Source: Methylococcaceae bacterium
GTDB taxonomy: Bacteria > Pseudomonadota > Gammaproteobacteria > Methylococcales > Methylomonadaceae
Assembly: GCA_003155565.1 (NCBI GenBank)
Contig: PMDM01000268.1
Span: 193 to 5,497 of the forward strand
DNA: 5,305 nucleotides
Direction of reading: 5' to 3'
Positions 1 through 5,305 of the stretch are shown one piece after another. The notes under the pieces are model-generated. The model had not been told where the DNA came from. It was given only the letters and a program-made list of their open reading frames with translations, and ran no database searches. The first letter of the stretch is position 1, and every line of letters begins with the position of its first letter. The position numbers were made by a program, and so were the translations under genes.

Positions 1-766
1 TGATCGCCCCAGCGTGACCCATGCGGCGGCCTTCGGGAGCAGTCAATCCTGCAATATAGGCAACGACGGGCTTGGTCATATTGGCTTTGGCATAGATACC
101 GGCTTCGACTTCTTGAGGGCCACCAATTTCGCCGATCATCATGATGACTTTGGTTTCTGGATCCCGTTCGAATTTTTTCAGGATTACCTGGTGTGCGCTA
201 CCGTTAATGGGGTCGCCGCCTATGCCTACTGAGGTACTTACACCTATCCCCAAGGCTTTCATTTGCGCCGCCGCTTCGTAACCCAAGGTGCCGGAACGGC
301 CTACGATGCCGACATTTCCCTGCATATAGATATGCCCAGGCATAATGCCCAGCATGGAACGTCCTGGACTAATCGTACCTGCACAATTGGGGCCGGTCAG
401 GATCATGCGCTTATCGTCTGGAAAACGTCGCAGGAAATTTTTGACCTTCATCATGTCTTGCGTAGGGATACCGTCGGTAATCGCCACGCAGTATTTAATG
501 CCAGCATCAGCGGCCTCCATGATGGAGTCTGCCGCAAACGCGGGTGGTACGAAGATAATACTGGCATCCGCGCCTACTTCCTGTACCGCTTCTTTGACGG
601 TATTGAACACGGGTAGGCCGAGATGCGTTTGTCCGCCTTTGCCAGGCGTGATACCGCCCACGACCTTGGAGCCATAATTAATCATGTCCTGGGCGTGGAA
701 GGTGCCTATTTTTCCGGTAAAACCTTGGACGACGATACGGGTGTTTTCGTTGATTAAAATAGCCAC
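1..766 (-). CDS. mtkB: Malate thiokinase (malate-CoA ligase) alpha subunit MtkB, 3' end cut by window
   Basis: Alpha subunit of ATP-dependent malate-CoA ligase, which with MtkA makes malyl-CoA in the cytoplasm for the serine cycle. My reverse-strand translation gives 255 codons and is a clear SucD/MtkB-type protein. An N-terminal CoA-binding Rossmann domain carries [10 protein letters not shown] at residues 15-24 and [19 protein letters not shown] at 39-57. It continues with [12 protein letters not shown] near 124-135 and GRSGTLGYE near 156-164. The phospho-histidine motif [10 protein letters not shown] lies at 246-255, with His251 as the expected phosphorylated residue. Only about 40 C-terminal residues should lie outside the window. 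The start is GTG at 766-764, because the preceding stop (TAG, 768-766) shares its G and a G-rich run ten bases upstream can serve as ribosome binding site. It could be read as succinyl-CoA synthetase alpha from sequence alone; the partner MtkA and the neighbour mcl decide for malate thiokinase. Confidence 0.93.
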   Translation of the reverse strand, partial: MAILINENTRIVVQGFTGKIGTFHAQDMINYGSKVVGGITPGKGGQTHLGLPVFNTVKEAVQEVGADASIIFVPPAFAADSIMEAADAGIKYCVAITDGIPTQDMMKVKNFLRRFPDDKRMILTGPNCAGTISPGRSMLGIMPGHIYMQGNVGIVGRSGTLGYEAAAQMKALGIGVSTSVGIGGDPINGSAHQVILKKFERDPETKVIMMIGEIGGPQEVEAGIYAKANMTKPVVAYIAGLTAPEGRRMGHAGAI

Positions 767-1950
767 TAGCACCCCCCTTTTGAAACCGCTTCATTACGCG
801 CTTGCACGGCTTTTTCAGCCGCTTCTGCCAAGGTGTCTGCGGTGATAATCGGTAGACCGCTTTCCGCGATAATGCGTCGGCCTTCTGCCACATTCGTGCC
901 GGATAAGCGGACAATGAGGGGGATTTTCATGTCGATTTTTCGCACCGCATGCACTACGCCCTCGGCTATCCAGTCGCAGCGGTTAATGCCTGCAAAAATG
1001 TTTACCAACATGGCTTTAATATTATCGTCAGCCAAAACCAAGCGGAAGGCTTTTTCAGTGCGTTCAGGCGATGCACCTCCACCAACGTCCAAAAAGTTGG
1101 CAGGTTCACCACCTGCCAGTTTAATCATGTCCATCGTCGCCATTGCCAAGCCAGCACCGTTAATCATACAGCCGATGTCGCCATCCAAACCCACATAACT
1201 TAAGCCCCGGTCGGCGGCGGCCATTTCCCGTGGGTCTTCCTGAGTTTTGTCACGTAATTCGGAAATTTTTAGCTGCCGGAACAAAGCGTTGTCGTCAAAG
1301 CTCATTTTTGCATCCAGCGCGATTAGCTCGTTATTGGCGGTAATAACCAGCGGATTAATCTCCAGCATACTCACATCAAGTTCACGCAAAGCGCGGTAGC
1401 AACCCTTGATGGTTTTAACCGCATGGCTCATGATTTCTGCATCTAAACCCATAGCAAATGCCATTTGCCGGGCTTGATAATCTTGTAAACCGACGGCGGG
1501 TTCGATATAGATTTTAGTGATGGCATCTGGATTTGTTACCGCCAGTTCTTCAATTTCCATGCCGCCTTGGGCAGAGCCGACCATGACAATGCGTTCTGAG
1601 CTACGGTCAACCAGAAAGCAGAAGTATAATTCCTTAGCGATTTCCGTTCCGGCTTCGACATACAACCTAGCACAAACTTTTCCGGCGGGCCCTGTTTGGT
1701 GGGTAACCAACCGTTTTCCTAATAAATATTCCGCCGCTTCTGCAACTTCCTCATGCGTGTTGCAGATTTTAATGCCGCCCGCTTTTCCGCGCGCTCCTGA
1801 GTGGATTTGGGCTTTCACCGCCCAGATATGGCCACCTATATCCCGTGCACGTTGCACTGCGTCTTCCGGGCTATAAGCCAAACCGCCCTCGGCAATCTTA
1901 ACGCCGTAGCCGCTTAGTATTTCTTTTGCTTGATACTCATGAATATCCAC
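766..1950 (-). CDS. mtkA: Malate thiokinase (malate-CoA ligase) beta subunit MtkA
   Basis: ATP-grasp beta subunit of malate-CoA ligase (malate + CoA + ATP to malyl-CoA + ADP + phosphate). It has 394 residues, close to the usual ~390 of MtkA and SucC. The N-terminal ATP-grasp domain has [17 protein letters not shown] near 45-61 and MLEINPLV near 195-202, followed by [13 protein letters not shown] near 213-225. The C-terminal CoA-ligase domain has [20 protein letters not shown] near 264-283, [12 protein letters not shown] near 286-297 and [19 protein letters not shown] near 315-333. From memory, the segments [12 protein letters not shown] and AGINRCDW resemble methylotroph MtkA more than ordinary SucC. 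The start is GTG (1950-1948), supported by AGGAG five bases upstream on the minus strand; the nearby ATG is out of frame. The gene lies 24 bp after mcl and overlaps mtkB by one base, so the three are probably co-transcribed and the two subunits translated together. Confidence 0.95.
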   Translation of the reverse strand: MDIHEYQAKEILSGYGVKIAEGGLAYSPEDAVQRARDIGGHIWAVKAQIHSGARGKAGGIKICNTHEEVAEAAEYLLGKRLVTHQTGPAGKVCARLYVEAGTEIAKELYFCFLVDRSSERIVMVGSAQGGMEIEELAVTNPDAITKIYIEPAVGLQDYQARQMAFAMGLDAEIMSHAVKTIKGCYRALRELDVSMLEINPLVITANNELIALDAKMSFDDNALFRQLKISELRDKTQEDPREMAAADRGLSYVGLDGDIGCMINGAGLAMATMDMIKLAGGEPANFLDVGGGASPERTEKAFRLVLADDNIKAMLVNIFAGINRCDWIAEGVVHAVRKIDMKIPLIVRLSGTNVAEGRRIIAESGLPIITADTLAEAAEKAVQARNEAVSKGGC

Positions 1951-1974
1951 GGCATCTCCTTCGTGTTTCTATGG

Positions 1975-2925
1975 TTATTGGGTTTTTGCAGCGATGGCTT
2001 CGGCTGCCCGTACGACATTATTCGCCATTTTTTCGGAGGCGGCATCTATCAAGCGCCCATCCAGTGCGGCTGCGCCTTTGCCTTGCGCGGCTGCTTCTTG
2101 TAATGCTATTAGGATTCTTTTGGCTTTTTCGACTTCTGCGGGAGGTGGTGTGAACACCTCATTAGCCAGTTCGATTTGCGAGGGATGAATTGCCCACTTG
2201 CCTTCACAGCCTAATGCCGCCGCCCTTTTTGCAGCAGATTTGAAACCTTCTGGATCTTTAAAATCGCCAAAAGGCCCATCAATAGGCCGCAATCCGTATG
2301 CGCGACAGGCAACTGTCATACGGCTAATGGCCGAATGCCATTGGTCGCCAGGATAATCAGGATTTAATCCGCCGATATTGGTTGTCCTGGCGCGATTACT
2401 GGCGGCATAATCGGCGACACCAAAATGCAGCGCTTCAAGTCGTCCACAAGCGCCATTGCGTGCGATGTCCTCGACATTCGCCATGCCCAGTGCGGTTTCA
2501 ATCAAGGCTTCGATGCCAATCTTGTTTTTTAAACCTTGCTGCATTTCCAATTGGTTAAGCATGGCTTCAACCATATATATATCGGAATAAACGCCCACTT
2601 TAGGGATTAGTATAGTATCTATTTTAGAGCCTGCCTGTTCGACCAGATCGACCACATCACGCACCATGTATTGCGTATCCAGGCCGTTGATGCGGACGGA
2701 AACCGTAATGCCGTGGCTTTTCCAGTCCAGGTCATTGATGGCCTGGATGACATTTTTTCGGGCTTGTAATTTATCGTCGGGGGCAACGGCATCTTCCAGA
2801 TCCAGAAAAATGAAATCCGCGCCGCTAAGCAATGCTTTCTCAAACATTTCAGGACTTGATCCCGGAACTGCCAATTCACAGCGTTGAACGCGTTGCACTG
2901 ACGCTGTGTATAAGGTGTGACTCAT
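1975..2925 (-). CDS. mcl: Malyl-CoA lyase (HpcH/HpaI aldolase / CitE-like family)
   Basis: Cleaves L-malyl-CoA, the product of MtkAB, into acetyl-CoA and glyoxylate. It has 316 residues, near the ~320 usual for methylotroph MclA. Visible family motifs are ELAVPGSSPEMFEKA near 17-31, FLDLEDAVAPDDK near 40-52, VSVRING with Arg78, IEALIETALG with Glu143, LHFGVADYAAS with Asp172, and GKWAIHPSQI near 242-251. The C-terminal lid segment GAAALDGRLIDAA (284-296) holds Asp289 and Asp294, one of which should be the catalytic acid/base as in other CitE-like lyases. The Arg, Glu and Asp are the expected substrate and Mg2+ ligands of the family. The start is ATG at 2925-2923 with AGGA seven bases upstream. 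It is the first gene of the minus-strand operon and probably starts from the promoter near 3009-3036. Citrate lyase beta is an alternative by family only; length and neighbours favour malyl-CoA lyase. Confidence 0.94.
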   Translation of the reverse strand: MSHTLYTASVQRVQRCELAVPGSSPEMFEKALLSGADFIFLDLEDAVAPDDKLQARKNVIQAINDLDWKSHGITVSVRINGLDTQYMVRDVVDLVEQAGSKIDTILIPKVGVYSDIYMVEAMLNQLEMQQGLKNKIGIEALIETALGMANVEDIARNGACGRLEALHFGVADYAASNRARTTNIGGLNPDYPGDQWHSAISRMTVACRAYGLRPIDGPFGDFKDPEGFKSAAKRAAALGCEGKWAIHPSQIELANEVFTPPPAEVEKAKRILIALQEAAAQGKGAAALDGRLIDAASEKMANNVVRAAEAIAAKTQ

Positions 2926-2961
2926 TAAATATTCCTATTTGTAACTGGGGGATTTTTGAAA

Positions 2962-2977
2962 GATAGCTTGTGCTATC
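2962..2977 (-). other. Small hairpin in the mcl leader
   Basis: GATAGC (2962-2967) and GCTATC (2972-2977) pair perfectly around a 4-nt loop. In the predicted mcl mRNA this lies about 37 nt before the start codon. It has no following U-tract, so it is not an intrinsic terminator. It could be an operator half-pair or an mRNA 5' stabilising structure. Confidence 0.3.
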
Positions 2978-3007
2978 GTCACAGAATCCATATCAAAATC
3001 AACCCGC

Positions 3008-3032
3008 CATTGTACTTTCAGTGTAAACAATG
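3008..3032. promoter_or_regulatory. 25-bp inverted repeat over the mcl promoter (possible operator)
   Basis: Perfect half-sites CATTGT (3008-3013) and ACAATG (3027-3032) are separated by 13 bp. The repeat covers the -10 box and touches the -35 box of the predicted mcl promoter, a position from which a dimeric regulator could repress or modulate transcription. Methylotrophs are known to control serine-cycle genes with LysR-type regulators such as QscR, but nothing here identifies the protein. Part of the symmetry comes from the promoter boxes themselves, so chance is possible. Confidence 0.3.
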
Positions 3033-3036
3033 TCAA
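3009..3036 (-). promoter_or_regulatory. Predicted sigma70-type promoter for mcl-mtkA-mtkB
   Basis: On the minus strand there is a perfect -35 TTGACA (3036-3031), a 16-bp spacer and a -10 TACAAT (3014-3009), one mismatch from consensus. Transcription would begin near 3002, giving a leader of about 75 nt before the mcl ATG. It is the best promoter match I found in the divergent intergenic region. Confidence 0.6.
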
Positions 3037-3103
3037 TTTTTAACGTGCGAGTGATTGCCGATTATAAGCGGCTATGTCATCATTATTAGCATTAGAGGTC
3101 AGT

Positions 3104-3166
3104 ATGAACGATAAAACCTGTTTTTTGCTGCCTGGAAAATATCAAACTTATTCAATAACTACTTAG
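3104..3166 (+). CDS. Possible 20-codon leader ORF before sga
   Basis: An ATG at 3104 opens a 20-residue frame (begins MNDKTCFLLPG, ends SITT) closed by TAG at 3164-3166. It has its own Shine-Dalgarno-like TTAGAGG (3092-3098), five bases before the ATG. The same heptamer recurs at 3163-3169 as the sga ribosome binding site, and the leader stop lies inside it. Ribosomes ending on the leader would therefore sit on the sga initiation site, which suggests translational coupling. The peptide is not rich in serine or glycine, so classical amino-acid attenuation is not indicated. No family is recognised, and such a short frame can arise by chance. Confidence 0.3.
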   Translation: MNDKTCFLLPGKYQTYSITT

Positions 3167-3176
3167 AGGCAAACCC

Positions 3177-4343
3177 ATGGCTGGTCGCAATCATCTGTAT
3201 ATCCCAGGCCCTACCAACGTACCCAATGAAGTCCTTAACGCGATGCACATTGCGATGGAAGACCATCGCTCGCCCATTTTTCCAAAACTGCTGACACCGC
3301 TGTTGCAGGATTTGAAGAAGATTTTCCGTACAGAATCCGGGCAAGCGTTTATTTTTCCGGCGACAGGTACGGCGGGTTGGGAAATCCCGTTAACCAATTG
3401 TTTAAATCCTGGTGATAAAGTGTTGATCTACCGCTTTGGGCAATTCAGCCATTTATGGGCTGAAATGGCGAAAAGATTGGGTTTTGATGTCGAAATACAT
3501 CAAGAAACCTGGGGCAAAGGCATACCGCTAGATAAACTTGAAGCCCGGCTCAAAGAAGATACAGGACACGAAATCAAGGCCATATTGGCGACGCATAACG
3601 AAACGGCTACTGGGGTTACTAGCGATATTGCCGGTGTCCGTAAAGCGATGGATGCGGCCTTACACCCAGCATTAATGTTTGTCGATGGCGTAAGTTCCAT
3701 TGCCAGCATTGACTTCCGTATGGATGAATGGGGCGTGGACGGTGCAATCAGCGGTTCGCAAAAAGGTTTTATGCTGCCAGCAGGTGGCGCGTTTTTGGCA
3801 TTCAGCCAAAAAGCATTAAAGGCAACCGAAACATCCACGTATCCCCGTTGTTTCCTGGATTTACGCGATCAAATGAATACCAACAAAGACGGTTATACGC
3901 CTTATACGCCTAATCTGCCATTGCTGTACGGTTTGCGTAAGGCACTGGATTTATTGTTGGAAGAAGGCTTGGATAACGTCTATGCCCGACATTACCGCTT
4001 GGCAGAAGGCACCCGCTTAGCAGTTGCTGCTTGGGGCTTGAAGCAGTGCGCCCAGCCAGGGTTTGAATCTAATACCGTAACGGCTATTGTCGTACCCGAA
4101 GACAAAGATGCCCGTCACGTCATCAGCACAGCCTTCAGTAAATACAATATTTCCTTGGGTGCTGGCTTGTCGGAATTGGCTGGCAAGGCTTTCCGCATCG
4201 GTCATGTTGGCGACATGAACGATGTGTCCATGCTGGGTGCAATTGCCGGTGTGGAAATGGCGTTGCTGGATAACGGATTTGATATTAAGGCTGGCAGCGG
4301 CGTTGCGGCGGCGATTGAATATTATCGGGCGACGGCTAAATAA
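3177..4343 (+). CDS. sga: Serine-glyoxylate aminotransferase (class V, PLP-dependent)
   Basis: Transfers the amino group of serine to glyoxylate, giving hydroxypyruvate and glycine: the serine-cycle step that uses the glyoxylate made by Mcl. It has 388 residues, a normal length for the family. Fold-type I class V motifs are seen in order: YIPGPTNVP near 8-16, MEDHRSP near 27-33, the cofactor-phosphate region PATGTAGWE at 61-69, THNETATG near 139-146, MFVDGVSS with Asp170 (pyridine nitrogen contact), and GSQKGFMLPAGG with Lys196 as the Schiff-base lysine. GYTPYTPNLPLLYGL lies near 239-253 and AFRIGHVGDM near 338-347, where Arg340 should bind the substrate carboxylate. The ATG at 3177 is preceded by TTAGAGG with seven bases spacing. 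Alanine-glyoxylate aminotransferase is the close alternative; the serine-cycle context favours serine. A decayed copy of the last ~15 codons occurs 678 bp downstream. Confidence 0.95.
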   Translation: MAGRNHLYIPGPTNVPNEVLNAMHIAMEDHRSPIFPKLLTPLLQDLKKIFRTESGQAFIFPATGTAGWEIPLTNCLNPGDKVLIYRFGQFSHLWAEMAKRLGFDVEIHQETWGKGIPLDKLEARLKEDTGHEIKAILATHNETATGVTSDIAGVRKAMDAALHPALMFVDGVSSIASIDFRMDEWGVDGAISGSQKGFMLPAGGAFLAFSQKALKATETSTYPRCFLDLRDQMNTNKDGYTPYTPNLPLLYGLRKALDLLLEEGLDNVYARHYRLAEGTRLAVAAWGLKQCAQPGFESNTVTAIVVPEDKDARHVISTAFSKYNISLGAGLSELAGKAFRIGHVGDMNDVSMLGAIAGVEMALLDNGFDIKAGSGVAAAIEYYRATAK

Positions 4344-4344
4344 T
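4299..4344 (+). repeat. Direct repeat copy 1: functional 3' end of sga
   Basis: The last 14 sense codons, stop codon and one further base of sga match 4977-5022 at a constant offset of 678 bp. In the core (4311-4344 against 4989-5022) 30 of 34 bases agree, including an exact 12-base run TCGGGCGACGGC. The outer 12 bases (4299-4310) match less well, at 9 of 12. Identity stops abruptly after the sga stop codon. This copy is in frame and intact. Confidence 0.8.
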
Positions 4345-4375
4345 ACCGAAAGTATTGGTGATGCCGTAGCACCTG

Positions 4376-4400
4376 ATTGTATTGACAATGGCAATACAAT
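4376..4400. promoter_or_regulatory. Perfect 9-bp inverted repeat, likely toxin-antitoxin operator
   Basis: ATTGTATTG (4376-4384) and its exact complement CAATACAAT (4392-4400) flank a 7-bp centre. The repeat contains the -35 box and most of the spacer of the promoter below, so a bound dimer would block RNA polymerase. Ribbon-helix-helix antitoxins of BrnTA-type modules are known to repress their own promoters at inverted repeats. That the downstream CopG-like protein binds here is inference. Confidence 0.55.
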
Positions 4401-4409
4401 AAATATAAT
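4382..4409 (+). promoter_or_regulatory. Consensus sigma70-type promoter of the toxin-antitoxin pair
   Basis: TTGACA (4382-4387) and TATAAT (4404-4409) are both perfect matches to consensus, 16 bp apart. The expected start of transcription, near 4415-4417, is practically at the ATG at 4418. No Shine-Dalgarno sequence precedes that ATG. The transcript may therefore be leaderless or almost so. Confidence 0.7.
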
Positions 4410-4417
4410 CATAACCA

Positions 4418-4708
4418 ATGGATAGCCGCTATGAAAAGAATGGAATCAGCTTTGTCTGGAATGCCCGAAAAGCTTCGGCAAATCCTAAGAAACACGATAG
4501 CGTAACTATTGAGCAAGCTACAGAAGCGTTCTTTGATCCTTTATTCAAACTGGTCGATGCGGTAAGGAACGAAGAGGCGCGTGATGCGGTAATCGGCTAT
4601 GATGAATCTGGCCGATTACTTTTTGTCGTTCATATAGAACTTGAAAAGGACATCATCACGGCTGATTTCTGCCCGCAAGGCCACTGTTACCGAGCGCAAC
4701 GATTATGA
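4418..4708 (+). CDS. brnT: BrnT-family toxin with frameshifted C-terminus (probably broken)
   Basis: BrnT toxins are small RelE-like ribonucleases of type II toxin-antitoxin modules. The 96-residue frame shows the family pattern up to residue 80: ISFVWNARKASANPKKH (10-26), then EQATEAFFDPL (32-42), then a central strand with GYDESGRLLFVVHIE (60-74). The expected conserved ending is absent. It is found in the next frame: dropping one base (A at 4658) restores RLISARKATVTERNDYDF from residue 81, the standard BrnT end, closing at TGA 4713-4715 for a 98-residue protein. As written, residues 81-96 are out-of-family. Toxicity is therefore probably lost, or the base is a sequencing error. The ATG at 4418 is the only in-frame Met before the domain. 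The gene overlaps the antitoxin gene by 4 bp (ATGA); the restored version would overlap by 11 bp. Confidence 0.82.
   Translation: MDSRYEKNGISFVWNARKASANPKKHDSVTIEQATEAFFDPLFKLVDAVRNEEARDAVIGYDESGRLLFVVHIELEKDIITADFCPQGHCYRAQRL
4658..4658 (+). other. Apparent +1 frameshift site in brnT
   Basis: Upstream of here the reading frame fits BrnT; downstream the fit moves to the frame that begins CGG (4659-4661), CTG, ATT, TCT, GCC, CGC, AAG. One surplus base near 4652-4661 explains this; the A at 4658 is the simplest choice. The site, CATCATCACGG, is not a homopolymer. Confidence 0.7.
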
Positions 4709-4983
4709 TTTCTGAACCCTTGAAAACCCGATTGACAAAAGATCGCCCAATGACCTCCATCACATTACGGATTCCTGTTGACGTGGTGGAATCCATGAAG
4801 ACGATTGCACCTTATAAAGGTTTTTCTGGCTATCAAGCGTTGCTAAAGTCTTATATCAGCGAAGGGTTACGGCAGGACGAAGCACAATTTTCCTATAGCA
4901 AAGAAGCCAAACTGATTGCGGCATTAAAAAAACTGGGCGTACCGGACAGCGTTATTGAAGAAGCTGCGCGTGATGTGGCGTAG
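4705..4983 (+). CDS. CopG/ribbon-helix-helix antitoxin of a BrnT-type module
   Basis: Likely antitoxin that neutralises the adjacent BrnT and represses the shared promoter. It has 92 residues. The centre reads as a ribbon-helix-helix DNA-binding unit: strand TSITLRIP (17-24), helix A DVVESMKTIA (26-35), a turn with YKGFSGYQ (37-44), and helix B ALLKSYISEGLRQ (45-57). The pattern of a strand, then GYQALLKSYISE, is typical of the CopG antitoxins that accompany BrnT, rather than classical BrnA; this is from memory of the families. A charged C-terminal tail (60-92) would bind the toxin. The ATG at 4705 overlaps the brnT stop (ATGA), favouring coupled translation. An in-frame ATG at 4750 (residue 16) would still keep the strand and is a possible later start. 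The last codons and stop fall in the weak edge of the decayed sga repeat. Confidence 0.8.
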   Translation: MISEPLKTRLTKDRPMTSITLRIPVDVVESMKTIAPYKGFSGYQALLKSYISEGLRQDEAQFSYSKEAKLIAALKKLGVPDSVIEEAARDVA

Positions 4984-5022
4984 GGGTGGCGATTGAGTAA
5001 TGTCGGGCGACGGCAAAATAAT
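4977..5022 (+). repeat. Direct repeat copy 2: decayed 3' end of sga
   Basis: Read in the sga frame, this segment gives GVGVAIE, a stop, then CRATAK and a stop, against GVAAAIEYYRATAK and a stop in sga. In the core, two of the four differences are synonymous (GAA/GAG, GCT/GCA). The other two change Tyr to a stop (TAT/TAA) and Tyr to Cys (TAT/TGT). This is what a once-coding copy of the sga terminus would look like after decay. It overlaps the antitoxin stop codon at its left edge and is not expected to be expressed as sga. Confidence 0.75.
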
Positions 5023-5090
5023 TCAACTCCATACCATTATCCTACATTTGCTACAGCTTACGTGTTGTTTATTTGATTGAAAGGAACTTG

Positions 5091-5305
5091 ATGGACAGTT
5101 TTCTCTATGATACTGCACGAAGTGTTATACCCGTTATCATACTTGGGATATTGGGTTACTTTACAAAAAAATTTCTTGAAATAAACAGCAATGAAAAATG
5201 GGGCTGCTTGTTTGGCATTACGGTAATTGCTATAGTTGTTTATGGATTTTATCGATCATATACAGATGAATATTTCTCCCAACCTAGTTTTAGGCAATAT
5301 ATTCC
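5091..5305 (+). CDS. Hypothetical membrane protein with two predicted helices, 3' end cut by window
   Basis: A frame opens at ATG 5091 and stays open for 71 codons to the window edge. AAGGA (5081-5085) sits five bases before the ATG, a good ribosome binding site. The N-terminus is MDSFLYDTARSV, followed by a hydrophobic stretch VIPVIILGILGYF (12-24), a short charged segment TKKFLEINSNEK (25-36), and a second hydrophobic stretch WGCLFGITVIAIVVYGFY (37-54). A polar region YTDEYFSQPSF follows. The lysines between the helices suggest a cytoplasmic loop with both ends outside, but this is inference. The frame is visibly richer in A and T than the serine-cycle genes, which suggests accessory DNA. 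I do not recognise a family; small two-helix proteins occur in many roles, including phage and defence contexts, and nothing here chooses among them. Confidence 0.6.
   Translation, partial: MDSFLYDTARSVIPVIILGILGYFTKKFLEINSNEKWGCLFGITVIAIVVYGFYRSYTDEYFSQPSFRQYI

Noticed and set aside
2573..2582. Short AT dinucleotide run in mcl
   Set aside because: It is five units long and encodes part of the normal SDIYMVE segment; no sign of a phase-variable tract.
3040..3068. A plus-strand promoter for sga: TTAACG (3040-3045), 17 bp, TATAAG (3063-3068)
   Set aside because: Both boxes are imperfect and other weak pairs can be found nearby; I could not choose one with confidence, so it is not listed as a feature.
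3057..3072. GCCG/CGGC inverted repeat in the intergenic region
   Set aside because: Four base pairs around an 8-nt loop is too short to separate from chance.
3893..3910. Tandem 9-bp repeat TTATACGCC inside sga
   Set aside because: It encodes YTPYTP, which fits the conserved substrate loop of the family, so protein sequence explains it.
4342..4373. Short hairpins after the sga stop (AATAC/GTATT, and GGTG/CACC) as a terminator
   Set aside because: Stems are only 4-5 bp, mostly weak pairs, and no T-tract follows, so an intrinsic terminator is not supported.
4017..4418. 133-codon frame on the minus strand over the end of sga
   Set aside because: It mirrors the sga coding frame, has no recognisable domain and no convincing ribosome binding site; it is an antisense shadow.
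4984..5090. Search for a terminator or promoter between the antitoxin gene and the membrane protein gene
   Set aside because: Apart from the decayed sga repeat I saw no stable hairpin with a T-tract and no good promoter pair.

Overview
The window looks like chromosomal DNA from a gammaproteobacterial (type I, Methylococcales-like) methanotroph. The basis is a set of serine-cycle genes for one-carbon assimilation: malate thiokinase (mtkA, mtkB), malyl-CoA lyase (mcl) and serine-glyoxylate aminotransferase (sga). Base composition is roughly balanced, which does not suggest the high-GC alphaproteobacterial methylotrophs. The assignment to genus is inference.

Left part (1-2925, minus strand): an operon reading mcl > mtkA > mtkB, with mtkB cut by the window edge. 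MtkAB joins malate to CoA at the cost of ATP. Mcl then splits malyl-CoA into acetyl-CoA and glyoxylate. Spacing is tight: a 24-bp gap between mcl and mtkA, then a one-base overlap between mtkA and mtkB. Both mtk genes start with GTG.

Middle (2926-3176): a 251-bp divergent intergenic region. It holds a good sigma70-type promoter for the mcl operon, overlapped by a 25-bp inverted repeat, a small hairpin in the mcl leader, and a possible 20-codon leader ORF whose stop codon lies inside the Shine-Dalgarno sequence of sga.

Right of centre (3177-4343, plus strand): sga, which passes the amino group of serine to glyoxylate. This consumes the glyoxylate made by Mcl and yields glycine and hydroxypyruvate, so the two divergent units encode consecutive steps of one cycle.

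Right part (4344-5305, plus strand): an accessory patch. It has a BrnT-family toxin gene with a one-base frameshift that removes its conserved C-terminal motif, and an overlapping CopG/ribbon-helix-helix antitoxin gene. A consensus promoter with a perfect 9-bp inverted repeat precedes them, so close to the ATG that the mRNA may be nearly leaderless. The toxin-antitoxin pair is bracketed by two copies of the 3' end of sga, the real one at 4299-4344 and a decayed copy at 4977-5022. This suggests the module arrived as a small cassette at the sga 3' end. A two-helix membrane protein of unknown function starts at 5091 and runs off the window.
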